From Chlorokybus atmophyticus (lineage: Eukaryota; Streptophyta; Chlorokybophyceae; Chlorokybales; Chlorokybaceae), in NCBI GenBank assembly GCA_009103225.1, contig RHPI01000003.1, positions 1-64,000 of the forward strand: 64,000 bases of DNA, read 5' to 3'. The translations under genes were made by a program, and so were the position numbers. Every line of letters begins with the position of its first letter. The stretch's first letter is position 1. Positions 34,968 through 51,907 of this stretch are shown piece by piece. Under the pieces are notes generated by a model. The model made no database searches and was not told the origin of the DNA. It worked only from the letters and a program-made list of their open reading frames with translations.

Positions 34968-37610
34968 TCACTGGTCCAAGGAGCTGCCGGCCTTGACAAG
35001 TACGAAGAGTGAACCGAGGTCCCCACGAGTGATGCGCAGCTCATCATCCAGGTACGTCGTGATAAGCCAGCCGGAGGGCGCGCTGCCAAACAGCGATGGG
35101 ATGGGGACCGAAATCGGGGTCGCGTACGCCACGGCATTGATGATCTGGTCCAGCAAAGCCTCCAGTGGCGACGCAAGCACCTGCAAGAATCATTTATTCG
35201 GGTTGGGATACTACTACATCAGAGTATATTGCCACTAAACACCTTGGAGATGGTTTAGGGGACAACAGACAGCTGATTCAAGGATGCATAAACATGCAGC
35301 GCTTTCTCACCTGCAGGGGACCTGTATCTACTTGCGTCCCAAAGACAGACACCATCCTAGGGAAGACCAAGCCACGCTTCTCCGGCTTGCCAAATGTTCC
35401 TCGCTTAAAGCGCACCTGTCATAGCCAGTAACGGTTACAGCAAACTCAAGGCTATTATCACCTTGGTTCTTACTCAATCAATACCTGTACGCGCTTGCCG
35501 GTGCGGATCTCAAAGTCAGCTGACACACTGTACGCGTTTTTCGCAATTGGCGTTGAGTAGTTCACCTAGGCAACATATGCACACATGCGCATCAGCCGAT
35601 TCACAGTTGCTGCCACAGCAGAAAGAAAAAAAGGCTGTGGCATAGGTAGCAAAGCCAAAGAGCAAAAGGCATACCTCATTGACAATGGTCAAAGCCCTTG
35701 AGTTAATGATCTGCTTGATATCTCCAATGGTGAAGCCCGGCAGGCGGTTGGCAACCAGCAGCGGGAACAACTCCGAGTTCGCGGTATACACCAGCTTCCA
35801 CTCTCCATCGAGCTGCTCGAGCTGGTCGGTCGGTGCCTCGGAGGGGTTGGAGGCCTCCAACTGGCCAATAATCTCGCTAATCTCTGCACGGATCTCGCTG
35901 CTCGCGTTAAGGCCGCGCTCAAGCCCGTAAAGAGTGTCAATGAGCAGCGCCTTCAGCTCGCCAGCATCAGACACACCCTCCTTCAACTGTGATGAAACAC
36001 AACAACACAAGTGAGCAAACTGACAGTCCAATCCCACAGTCAGATTGGTAGCAAACTATCGTTTCTCATTTACAAAATACTATTGTGGCTGTTGTAAGTG
36101 CGTTGGTGAGTACCTTGGCGTCAGTCACCCGGGCCTTCTGCTTGAGCTTGGGGTCATCGACAACATCCCTAGCATCCTCCACCATGCTCCTGACGGCCTT
36201 GTTAAAGCTTGTGCCAGCCTTCTCGACGGTCTCCTCCACATCACGCGACAGCCGATCGGCACTGTCAACAGCGTTGGGCTCTTCCAAACTCAATCTTGAA
36301 GTTGGCTCCTGACAAAGAGAAACAGCACACTTCAACACCCAATCGCATATCACAGGTAGGCAATAGCCAACACGGTTTTAAGGTGTGCTTGGGTGCTGCA
36401 CTGATGATGCATGCATATTCATTCATGTAACAATGCTTGACTTCATGTGTGCCGCATGTCCAATACCCCTGGGATGTTGGTGACGACAACTGTCTCCTTG
36501 ACATCTTCCTGGCCACGGCCCAAGTCAACCGTTCCACGCATAACCTTCAAGTCCATCTCTTCCTCCTCATCATCACCAAGGTTAATCTCAATGCCAGCGG
36601 CTGCAGCCAAGTCTTCAACGGTGTCTTCTGTATTCTTGCGGACATCATCACCAAGGTCCTCAAGATCCTGCGAGGTTGCAAGCAGTAAGCATGTGACTTC
36701 AACAACGTGGTGTGCAGAGCAAAACCACAGAGCCAGTTAGACTGATGGCTTCCAAGACAGGCCATAATATGCGGCGACTGCAATGTTCCTTACCCTTCTC
36801 AGCTTGGTTCCCTGCTCGTCGGCAACATCTCGCAGCTCATCAGCACGCTTCTGTGTCCTTGACTTGTCATCGGGACTCCTGTTGATGATTATCTTTGGTG
36901 CTTCGTCTTCGGTGTTGGTCTTGCGGACTTCATCATCAAGTTCCTCAAGAGCCTGTAAGGTTGCGAGCAACCCGCATAAGCATCTACCAAGTCAGCGCGC
37001 CAGTACAACCATACGTGCCAAGCTTGATTGATGGCTTCAGATACTGCAACACCATGACATGCTGATTGCAATGCTTACCCTTCTGAGCTCAGTTCTCTGC
37101 TGATCAGCAATGTTGAGCTGCTCGCGCAGCTCATCAGCACGGGACTTTGGCCTTGACACTGGTATCTCATCGGCATCCCTGTCTGTAAATACAAAGGGAT
37201 ATATGTGACTTTGCATGCTTTGTGGAACACAAGCTGTACTGAAAAACCAAGACAAGGTTGACTGTAATTGCGAGCAGCGTTGGTACGATAGACTTCAGCG
37301 TGCAAACAGCAACGGTAGCAAGTAAAGGGCAGTATACGAATGTGCACTAATAACACAAGCATGTTTTTTGCTTGCTAGTTACTGCTCAGTCCCTGTGCAC
37401 AAAGGCAGTGGCCGTACCCTTGGCAGTGCAGATGTGCGAGGCGCGGTTGTTGCGGCTGCCAGCAGAGAAGCTTGCGGCAAGCTTGCGGCCTGCGAATGCT
37501 GACTTTAAGGCCGCCCTCGGCCTGGCAGCGGGTGCCTGCACAACCTCGCCGCTCTGCACCCTCCAAGTGCCTACAGTAGCGCCCACCGCTAGCTCTGTCA
37601 CCCCCGCCAT
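34968..37610 (-). CDS. Plastid PAP/fibrillin-family protein with acidic repeat modules
   Basis: ATG 37610 starts a Ser/Ala/Arg-rich transit-peptide-like stretch (MAGVTELAVGATVG ... LAASFSAGSRNNRASH). Exons at about 37080-37184, 36796-36956, 36440-36670 and 36110-36310 encode acidic helical modules with recurring RADELR and L(E)EL(G)DDVRKNTED motifs. The PAP/fibrillin domain follows (about 35673-35987, 35485-35567, 35355-35415, 34968-35180): LKALLIDTLYGLERGL, LDGEWKLVYTANSELFPLL, PGFTIGDIKQIIN, VNYSTPIAKNAYSVSADFEI, then WLITTYLDDELRITRGDLGS and a stop at 34968. Fibrillins bind plastoglobules and thylakoids and carry lipophilic molecules. The LEA-like insert between transit peptide and domain is not part of ordinary fibrillins. 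Confidence 0.85.
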
Positions 37611-38478
37611 GACTGCTACTTCTTTCCTGTGCAGGCAAGGTGCTGTTGCCAACTGCCGAATGAATCAAGCAATCAGACGCAGTTGTGACAGCTGGACAGC
37701 GTGTAAGCTACGTCTTGAGCTAGAAGATGACAGCTGGGACATGCAAAGCAAGAAAGGTGAGCTGGGCATGAGATCCAGGCCAACTGCACACCAGAATGTG
37801 CATGCAATGCAGCTGCTCGGCAAACGGAGCAAAAGGGACAGCAATAGGGACAGCAATAGGGAGAAAACCCTAACATGTATAACAACCCCGTAGCATACTG
37901 GATGCTGCGCTACCAAGCTTGGGCAGCTTACCACCCAACCCCACGCCCAGACAAATACCAGCCAACCCTCGATGCACACTTTATGCAGTATTTCCGTGTC
38001 AACCGCACACTCGCAAGCACATGCCGCACTGAAGCCTACACCACGACAGCTTCGCTCACCTTAACCGCCGCCGCCCGTTCCTCCTCCTGCTCCTCCTCCG
38101 CCGCAAGTGTGTGTGAGGCGTGTCACAACACCGAACCAATGCCAGTCCTGCCCCGAGTTCGCAGCCGTCGGATGAGATGCGGCGGAGAAACACGCGACGT
38201 GGCCACGTCGGCAGGGCGATGGGACTTGCCACCTGGCCGCTCCTCTGTCGCAGAGAGAGATCTGTCCCGTCGTTACCTTGCTTGCGAGTCCTTCCTAGCC
38301 TACTAGGGTAGGGAGCCTAGGTCAGAATGCTAACACTCCATGCATGTTGGTAAGGTATTACGTGTAAGGTGTTACAGCTATGAGTGATCAAAAGGAAGGT
38401 GGTTATCTGCTGCCCAGCGTTCCAAGTATGGCTTGTGCAATTGATGGTGTTTCAATCTCTTTTCGGGAAGGGGGAGGG
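37611..38478. other. Promoter side of the PAP gene, no supported gene
   Basis: It contains a 13-bp tandem GGACAGCAATA(GG) pair (37838-37862), a CCGCCGCCGCCCGTTCCTCCTCCTGC tract (38068-38100) and short frames without family motifs. Confidence 0.4.
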
Positions 38479-39339
38479 NGGGGGCATCACACGACGGTTT
38501 TCATGTGTGTCCAACATTCAGCATTTATTATACAATTGCATCACGCACTTGTAGTAAATGAGCATTTGTTGCATTGCACCTTTTTCTTGGAGTAAACTTG
38601 TATTAATATAAATGCACGCAAAAATGTATAGAGGCACAGCATCCCCCGCCTTCACTTCCCCCTTCTCTGCTATGCCCTGCCAATTGTGATGTGATGCCTT
38701 GCTGCCGTGCCAACCCATGAAACGCATGCTGCTTTTATCTCCTTGCCATTGCTAAAACTTTGCCTACTCTCCTCCGCCACATTGCATGCACGTAAATAAA
38801 AGCACATGGCTAGGCGCTGCCGCTACCTTGATATACATGATCTATTATACACACAACGCACTGCTCAGTGTGTATTGTTTGTGGCTGCGTAATTTTGCTC
38901 TTTCTTGCATGTGCTTGTTTGTGTGTCTTGCATAAGCGTTATCGGATAGCCTATATCATACAAATACGAAAGCGATGCATGTATTGTAAACATGTTACAA
39001 CATGCAGCAACATAAAAAGTGCACTCTATGAACTTGTTTGGAATAGCATTTATTTTGAATTCTTGTTGTTAGACATTAACTCACGCATTACACATTACAC
39101 AAAGTTTTATTTGTAGCGCATAACACCTACACAAGATCATACACATTGCACATGTCAGCCCGTCAGCATAATGCCCTCAAAATCGTTTGCCAAAATACTT
39201 TGATAAAACACTATGCACAAAGCTACCTACCTGATCTTTTACTTAAATGTAGTAAACCTTTTCTTAAAACATGCGAACCACCTTAAAACGACCATATCAC
39301 TTGTAGCTGTAGGACACACATTATGAGACAGAATGTATG

Positions 39340-39418
39340 ATCATCACGGTGTTTGTAGACGTCACGTCTACAAACACCGTGATGATGTCGATGTGATGCA
39401 CGGTGCATCACATCGACA
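39340..39418. repeat. Two abutting perfect palindromes with single-base centres
   Basis: Palindrome 1 has 23-bp arms (39340-39362 and 39364-39386) around a central C at 39363. Palindrome 2 has 15-bp arms (39387-39401 and 39403-39417) around a central G at 39402; one more pair (39386/39418) extends it into palindrome 1. The arms match completely. Such sequence would extrude as two neighbouring hairpins. Confidence 0.9.
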
Positions 39419-39674
39419 AATGTGGTAAGGCGGTTCCCAGATTCGCTTGCAATGCCATTGCAAGCAACGTTCAAGCAGCGTCAACACGTCAGCAGATGAG
39501 GTCGCACTAATTGATTACTCACACGAAGCCAACATCGCCAACAAGTTCGCAATGACATTTTAAGTCTCTCCCTTGCAAGACCCTTTGAACGTGTCTGCAC
39601 CATCAGGCCGCAATAACACGCACGCCTCTCCACATGACATTTATGAACACATGCGGATGCGATTCTATGAAATA

Positions 39675-39675
<1 letters not shown>

Positions 39676-39766
<91 letters not shown>

Positions 39767-39767
39767 N
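39676..39767. repeat. Poly(C) run (91 nt) ending in N
   Basis: An uninterrupted C homopolymer runs from 39676 to 39766, followed by N. The length is very unusual for a nuclear genome and may be a sequencing or assembly product. The Pro/Gly-rich open frames through it are artefacts. Confidence 0.9.
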
Positions 39768-41306
39768 TGCTCTCGTTATACGGAGGGGGTGGGGGACTTG
39801 AAAAAAGAGGAAGTGGGTTCAAGTAGTCAGTAGTTTTAGGTTACTGTTGATACGAATTATATCGTAATGTATTCATGCTAAGTGGTAATTGGTTATTGAT
39901 AATTAAAATCTTATTAATGTACATAGACTTCAATGCGATATCCAACAGAGTTTTTATGATGATCTCATTGAGTTATAAACGTTTGAGCATACATATGTGC
40001 ATAAATATGGATGTTTGTCATTGTGATATTTACCCCTATTAACGGCAAAATAGTTAAATGCTATGACCGCACACCCTTTGACTTAGCATACAGAAACTTG
40101 TAAGATAAAGTTGCAATGAGCAAGTATGCAAAGCTTGCAAACTACAAGAGTGCAAAGGTGTGGGTGGTATGACGGTGTGGTGTGATGTGCGTGGGTGTGC
40201 ACATCAAGTGGCGCTAATATAAGCACGCAGCATATCATGCAGTTGAACAAAACCAAGCATATTACTCTTAAAGTCGATTACCCCAATCGATACAATGAGT
40301 AGAAAGCATCTTGAGCATTAAATAATAACTATATTCATGTTGGCACATTGATGCGATATTTAATGAGTGCAATGTAAAAAATCTGCACATACTTAATAAA
40401 GTTAGCAAGCTTTCAACACCTATAAGGGTAAGTGTATCGCTCATGCCATATGAGAACAAGCTTAACAATGTTTCAACGCAAATGGCTTTTATTATACCAC
40501 ACAATGTTTACCAGCACACCACAGCTGTCTCACAGCATCCCAGTCCGCATGTTATAATCACATGCCAAGCTTATTGCGTCCTAACACGATTGATAGCACT
40601 GGTATCCATACAGCTGCTGCTGTGGTTGCTTGTTGACCCCTGTGCTATACCCTATACACTGTCTTCACGTATGCAAGTTCGCATAACCCCGCTCATATAT
40701 GTACATATTACCATGCAATTTACAAGCGACCCACGTAACCAATGGTAGAGTTGCGGTAAAGCAAACTCTAGGTTCTAAACTGGGGCCACAATAGAGCAAC
40801 AAGTGTGCAATAGTGCAGGCTCAGCAATCACAATGCAACACAGTTGCATGGGGCCCAAGGCAGAGTTTAACTTGGCTACAATGGATAAAGATGTAGGCTA
40901 GGAATTCTAGGACTACTGAGACAACCCTCAGGCAGCAGCAGCAGCAGCAGAGAGCAGGGCCAACAGCAAGGAGTAGGACAACCTGCAAAGAGAGCGCAGG
41001 GAAGAGGTAGAGGTTAGGCTTGATCTTTAGGTAGCGAAGCAGCAAACGATGACATCACCGGTGCAGGCGCCTTAATTAAAGCTGCGTGTACATGCCCAAT
41101 TGCAACCTACCATGCAAGACATAATGCTCATCAAGTCCGATAATTGCACAGCATTAGTGTCTCCACGGATATGACTGAAACTACGTGTACATGCTCAATC
41201 ACAACCTACAATGCAAGACATAATGCTCATCAACTCCGACAATTGCACAGCATTCATGTTTCTACGGATATATGACTACTAGACCAATTGGATACAGCAT
41301 CCGCAT

Positions 41307-41308
<2 letters not shown>

Positions 41309-41337
<29 letters not shown>
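41309..41337. repeat. Poly(G) run (29 nt)
   Basis: An uninterrupted G homopolymer followed by ACCCCC, with an N 60 bp further on at 41398. It is possibly related to the poly(C) run 1.6 kb away in opposite sense. Confidence 0.85.
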
Positions 41338-41339
<2 letters not shown>

Positions 41340-41759
41340 CCCCAAGACTTGGTTAGCCAATGAACCAGAAGAATTGCGGCACAAAGGCACTCTTCTTNCG
41401 CAAACTTGCGGTGTAAAACTTGTGTCTACACAGTGTGCACAAAGCACTCCCTCGGCAAGTGCACCATGACAAGTACATCCCATGATCTCTTGAAAAGCGC
41501 AGTATTCAGCAAACCAACTTTACGACGGTTATGAAAGCACAGCAAGCCCCATTCTGCACATAAGCCAGCAATGGCCACCAGCTACGTGCATACTCTCAGT
41601 CAGATGAGCACCAGGCTCACCTGGATCCCAGCTGGCTACACAGTTGAGCATGACTGCTACGAGGTGCCCTTGTGAGGTGCCAAAGGCCAAGTTGGAACGG
41701 TTTGCAGCTGTGCAATGCATACTACCACTCCATTTAGGCAACAGCGTGCGGCTGGGCGA

Positions 41760-42675
41760 CTATTTAGCTTGGGGGTGAGAAGAGATGTACGCAATGGCGT
41801 CGGCTGTGGAGCCCATCTTGTCGGCCTCGGCATCAGGAATCTCAATGGCAAACTCCTCCTCAAACGCCATCACCACTTCCACTGTGTCCAGGCTGTCCAA
41901 CCCAAGGTCGTTGACGAAATGCGCATGTGGTGTAATCTGCAAAACAGGCGGAATATGAGGAGCAGTGTAGTCAGTGAGGTCAAGGAAATGTCAACAAGAG
42001 CGACAGACCATGTCGTTGTACAGCTCGCATTATGGCTCACTGTGCAGCTTACTGTACAAGCTGCTACTGTGCTTTGTATGCAGCACCACGATATGCAATT
42101 CACCGCCCATGTCGCTCAAGGCAAGCTGAAACACCTAATATACTAGCTCACAGAAGTAAATCATTCTATTTGCAGCTCGTCTAACAGCTTATTGTACGGT
42201 TTAAATGCGCGACGAGCTGCTATGATAATTGTGGGTAGCACCAAGATGTGCATTGCATCCGCCATGTTGCGCCAAGGCACGTTTGAAGATCCAACATACA
42301 TGCATGCACAGCTCAAGACTGAGCAGTAGAGGGATCACTACGGTTGAATGACTTGGCATGCAAAAGCGCTCCGCTGGTATTCGCACAGCTGCAACTACAT
42401 GCATGCACCACGCCTGTGCATAACACCCAGCAACGGCTTAAGTAAATATAATCAACCCTCACCTTGGATGAGTCGACCTTGGGGAATCCCTTAACCACCT
42501 TGATCACTCTCTCCGTGACCTCGTCCTTGTCCAAGTATGTTCCCTTGGCGGCGACGTCTGCGGCAGCGAACCACCGCCGTCCCGCGAGAGCTCCAGCAGC
42601 AGAGGATGAAACAGGAACAGAAACCCTAGCAAGCACTGCGCCCTTCAACAGGGCCGCCGCGGAACGCAGCGCCAT
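41760..42675 (-). CDS. Mitochondrial acyl carrier protein
   Basis: Two exons (42463-42675 and 41760-41936) give 129 residues, the normal size. Residues 1-45 are an Ala/Arg/Ser-rich mitochondrial presequence ([20 protein letters not shown]). The carrier domain has [40 protein letters not shown] with the phosphopantetheine-bearing Ser in the DSL motif, and [20 protein letters not shown]. It carries acyl intermediates of mitochondrial type II fatty-acid synthesis (lipoate precursor) and is a structural partner of complex I in many eukaryotes. The start at 42675 is the only in-frame ATG. The gene diverges from the TOG-array gene. Confidence 0.95.
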
Positions 42676-43166
42676 GGCCACTGACACCGCCACCAACGCC
42701 GCCGCCGCTGCTGCGTAAATTCCAATATTTGTTATTCGTGCCTTAGCAAACCCTAATTGCTAATTAGTTAATTATTAACCAATGTGAGCTGTTATGCTCG
42801 AGGCGAACCGAGTAAAAGTAACCAGTATTCGAGCATCACGTCACACTCACGTGACTTGGACCTGAAGAAGGCAGAAAAATAAGGAAATACAACAAGGAGA
42901 AAAAACCCTATTTAGGATTTGGCAGTAATAAGCTGCTGCTGGTACTGCTTCTGGCAGCGGCGACGGCCGACGCGGACGAGGAGGAGGAAGAGGAGGAGGA
43001 GGAGGACGAGGAGGAGGAGGCGCAGTAGCAGAAGGTAGCCGAGGACCGACTCATCATTGCCGCAGCCATGGGACGGCGGCGGCGACGGCGGCACCAGGGG
43101 TGATCCAGACCTCTGGTGTGGGAGATCAGCAAGGTCTTTGTGGACCTTCTTGTTGTCGTCAACGTC
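42676..43166. promoter_or_regulatory. Shared 0.5-kb spacer of mitochondrial ACP and the TOG-array gene
   Basis: The start codons at 42675 (minus) and 43167 (plus) are 491 bp apart with no intervening gene. A (GAG)n/(GGA)n tract (42977-43020) and a GGCGGCGGCGACGGCGGC tract (43073-43092) lie near the plus-strand gene. The Ser/Asp-rich frames here derive from those tracts. Confidence 0.5.
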
Positions 43167-49259
<6,093 letters not shown>

Positions 49260-49483
49260 CAGCTACAATGTGATATTTTGACCCAAGTTGTTTGATAGCA
49301 CCAGTGCACACTGTCAGCCATTATTACCAGGCAGTGTGAGGTAGTGAGACAATACTTGCACGCCATGATTGCAAATTCAATGCTGGACACAGCCAAGTTC
49401 TTCTAGCTCAAAGTGACCACTTGCGGAAGTACAGTACATGTGGCATGTGCAAAGCGTGCAGCTAAGCAATGAACAAAAGCTAA

Positions 49484-51651
49484 CTACAACAGCACGAGTC
49501 CAACTTGAGTGGGTTTCAACTCAGCTGGCACCAACCAGTTGTACAAGTAATACTGTAGATGCCCATCCCCAATCCCAAACTTGAGTTCCTGTGAACCAAT
49601 TGTAACGTCAGAACCATACCTTGAGCCTGAGCTGTGGAATGACAGCGGCAACACGTACCTTCAAAAATTGGGAATTGTGCATAACATCCAGTGCATTGAA
49701 CACATCAAAACCTTCATTGCGCGCCAAAATCAGGGCATCCGTCATCAACTGCCACACCATGCGCGTTTATGATTTGCATCATGACAAGCGGCAGAGCTTG
49801 TTGTGTGCTCTATATACTGGAGCCGTACCTGGATGAGGGGAAGCGTGTTTGCAACATTGTAAAACGAGTATGCAGCCTTCAGGACCTTATACGTGTCATT
49901 CCCAATGATGGTGGACGGCAGAGCGTAAAAGCTGATCAAATCCGTCACTATTCCAGGCTTGAGCGGGTCATCCACAACATACGCACTGACAACCTCAGGA
50001 CGCGGAAGCAGCAAGTGCGCAACTTCCTCCTCCGACATAACCGGCGCAAGGTAGAACTGTTCGAGGTATCTATGAAGCAGATTTGTCACCTGGTACCAAC
50101 AAGTCGTTGAACACCCCAGATGACAAAACTACTCAGTACACACACTGGAACAACGCAGTGCTGGGGCGTACTTGGGTCACGTCTTGAGGACGCATCTGGC
50201 GCAAGCCAGGAGTTGAAGGCGAATCGGGCAATCTGTACAGCTTAATGGTGCGGTTCATAGTCATGCGTGCCTGTCACAATGAGGGCTAAGAAAACCTGCC
50301 TGAGTGCCAGCATCGCTGTTGGGTTGTGCATGCTAACGGCCACATGCAACACTCCTCCAGCAATATTATTTGATCTGCATCACGTGCATGTCAACAGACA
50401 TAACATGCCGCAACAAGTACCTGCAGTCGTGAGAAACCCACATCAATGAGCTTCTTTGGGTTTAGAGATCGATGCCAGTACCTGCATAGGAGCAAACAAC
50501 ATCAGCAGGACAGTGAGCAAAGATTTGATGGACGATCAACAAACTTCTTCCTACCTGCATGAGGCCACAGGCTTGGGAAGCACAACGCCAGCAGTGTATG
50601 TCGCCTGCCATATGTTTCTCAGATTGACTCTTCTTGTGATTTCCTTAATTAGGACTGGAGCCAGCCGCTTGGACCGCAGCTTTTTGTGGACGCACAGGAA
50701 GTCAATTTCCGCCATGCGCATGGTGTTGGTTCCCACACGCACGATTGCCGGGACTCCCGTAATGAGTGCGACTAGCTTTTTGGTTGCTGCCACGCGTACA
50801 CCAATGTGCCAAAACGACTCATAACCTGGCGGCTGCAGCGCCCATTGCAGAAATGGCACCGAGTAGTCGAAACGAAACATGTTGTCGTCATCTTCAACAT
50901 AGTTGTGCGTAAGCAGCACATACATCTGCAATTGCACACGGCGACACAAAACTATCATCAGCTTCACGGTCGGCAAGCAAGTGTGCGCTGAACCAATCAA
51001 CGAGCCAATGCAATGAAGCCACGTGATGGGGGTACAACGCCTTCAATTCACGTCAAAACCACATGTAGCACACGCTTACATCACGCTCAAGCATTACAAA
51101 ACTCTCATCATAAAAACAATTTCAAGTCCGCGGCGCGCAAGACATCAATTTGAACACACATGCATGTCCACAATTCACCTCCGGAGTTGGAATGTGACAT
51201 GATTGGGATGCATGCATGTGTGCATGTGTATCGAATGCTATGTCACCTCTTGCAAATGGGCAGGGTTGTCAATGTCACATTCGCACCACTCAAACGCTTC
51301 CGGCAGCGGGTAGGGGTCTTGGCGAACTTCATCAACGGTGCGTTCACGGTCAATGGGACCTTCTTCAGCTGCAGCTCCGCCGCCGTCTCTGGGAGGTCCA
51401 AACTGCGCCACGGGCTGTGTCTCCCAGAATAAGTGCCTCCTGGGCCCCATGGCGGCGGAGCCTCCGCCGCTGTCCGCCTCCGCCGCCTGCGCCATCATCT
51501 GCCGCAGGCGCGCCCCGAGTGCCTCCACGGCTGCGGCGGACGATCCGGGTAGCCCCAAGGCTCCCGAAGACGTCGAGCCACTGACCACCCCGTCGCCGAC
51601 ACCATCACCCCGCCCCTCAGCCACACCCTTGCCACCGCCGCCGCCGGCCAT
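49484..51651 (-). CDS. NMT: Glycylpeptide N-tetradecanoyltransferase (N-myristoyltransferase)
   Basis: ATG 51651 starts a Gly/Ala-rich tail ([20 protein letters not shown]), then [12 protein letters not shown] and [20 protein letters not shown]. Later exons (about 50570-50925, 50408-50470, 50175-50275, 49831-50089, 49659-49747, 49484-49597) give [129 protein letters not shown], and [17 protein letters not shown], ending VGLVLL and TAG. The [21 protein letters not shown] and C-terminal motifs are diagnostic. The enzyme transfers myristate from myristoyl-CoA to N-terminal glycines in the cytosol. The C-terminal carboxylate acts as the catalytic base in the family. Confidence 0.96.
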
Positions 51652-51907
51652 GCTTAGGGTTTCCGCCTGCGCACAAAAGTTCCATCGCAAATATCAAAAT
51701 GTTTGTTAGAGAAGCTGCACCACCACTGAGCCGTCCGTTTGCGCGGGATCTGTAGATCGGACGGCGGCCAGTTGGGCATCCAGACTGTACAAAAGTCTGT
51801 GTGCCTTCGCCGCAAGCACCGACGGCGGCAGTGGTGGTGGCGGCGGCGGTGTAGGCGGCGAGGCGGCAGGTGGTGTGTATTCCAGGAGAGGCTCTCTCGT
51901 GCGTGGC
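51652..51907. promoter_or_regulatory. 256-bp bidirectional promoter of NMT and NAP1
   Basis: The start codons of NMT (minus) and the NAP1 gene (plus) are only 256 bp apart, so both promoters and 5' UTRs share this stretch. It contains GGCGGCGGCGGTGTAGGCGG (from 51838), and no clear TATA box is seen. Confidence 0.6.

Larger units (their letters stand above)
38479..41398. other. AT-richer low-coding block bounded by single N bases
   Basis: Single N bases sit at 38479, 39767 and 41398. The block is visibly richer in A/T than its flanks (for example 39840-40500), with no exon-like frame, no tRNA and no family motif. It includes a 91-nt poly(C) run (39676-39766) and a 29-nt poly(G) run (41309-41337). 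A 44-bp direct repeat containing ATGCTCATCAA(C/G)TCCGA(C/T)AATTGCACAGCATT occurs at about 41122-41155 and 41222-41255. The N bases look like joins at unresolved homopolymers, so continuity across this block is doubtful. Confidence 0.6.

Noticed and set aside
39573-39833. Poly-Pro / poly-Gly open frames
   Set aside because: They are translations of the 91-nt poly(C) run through an N; no gene evidence.
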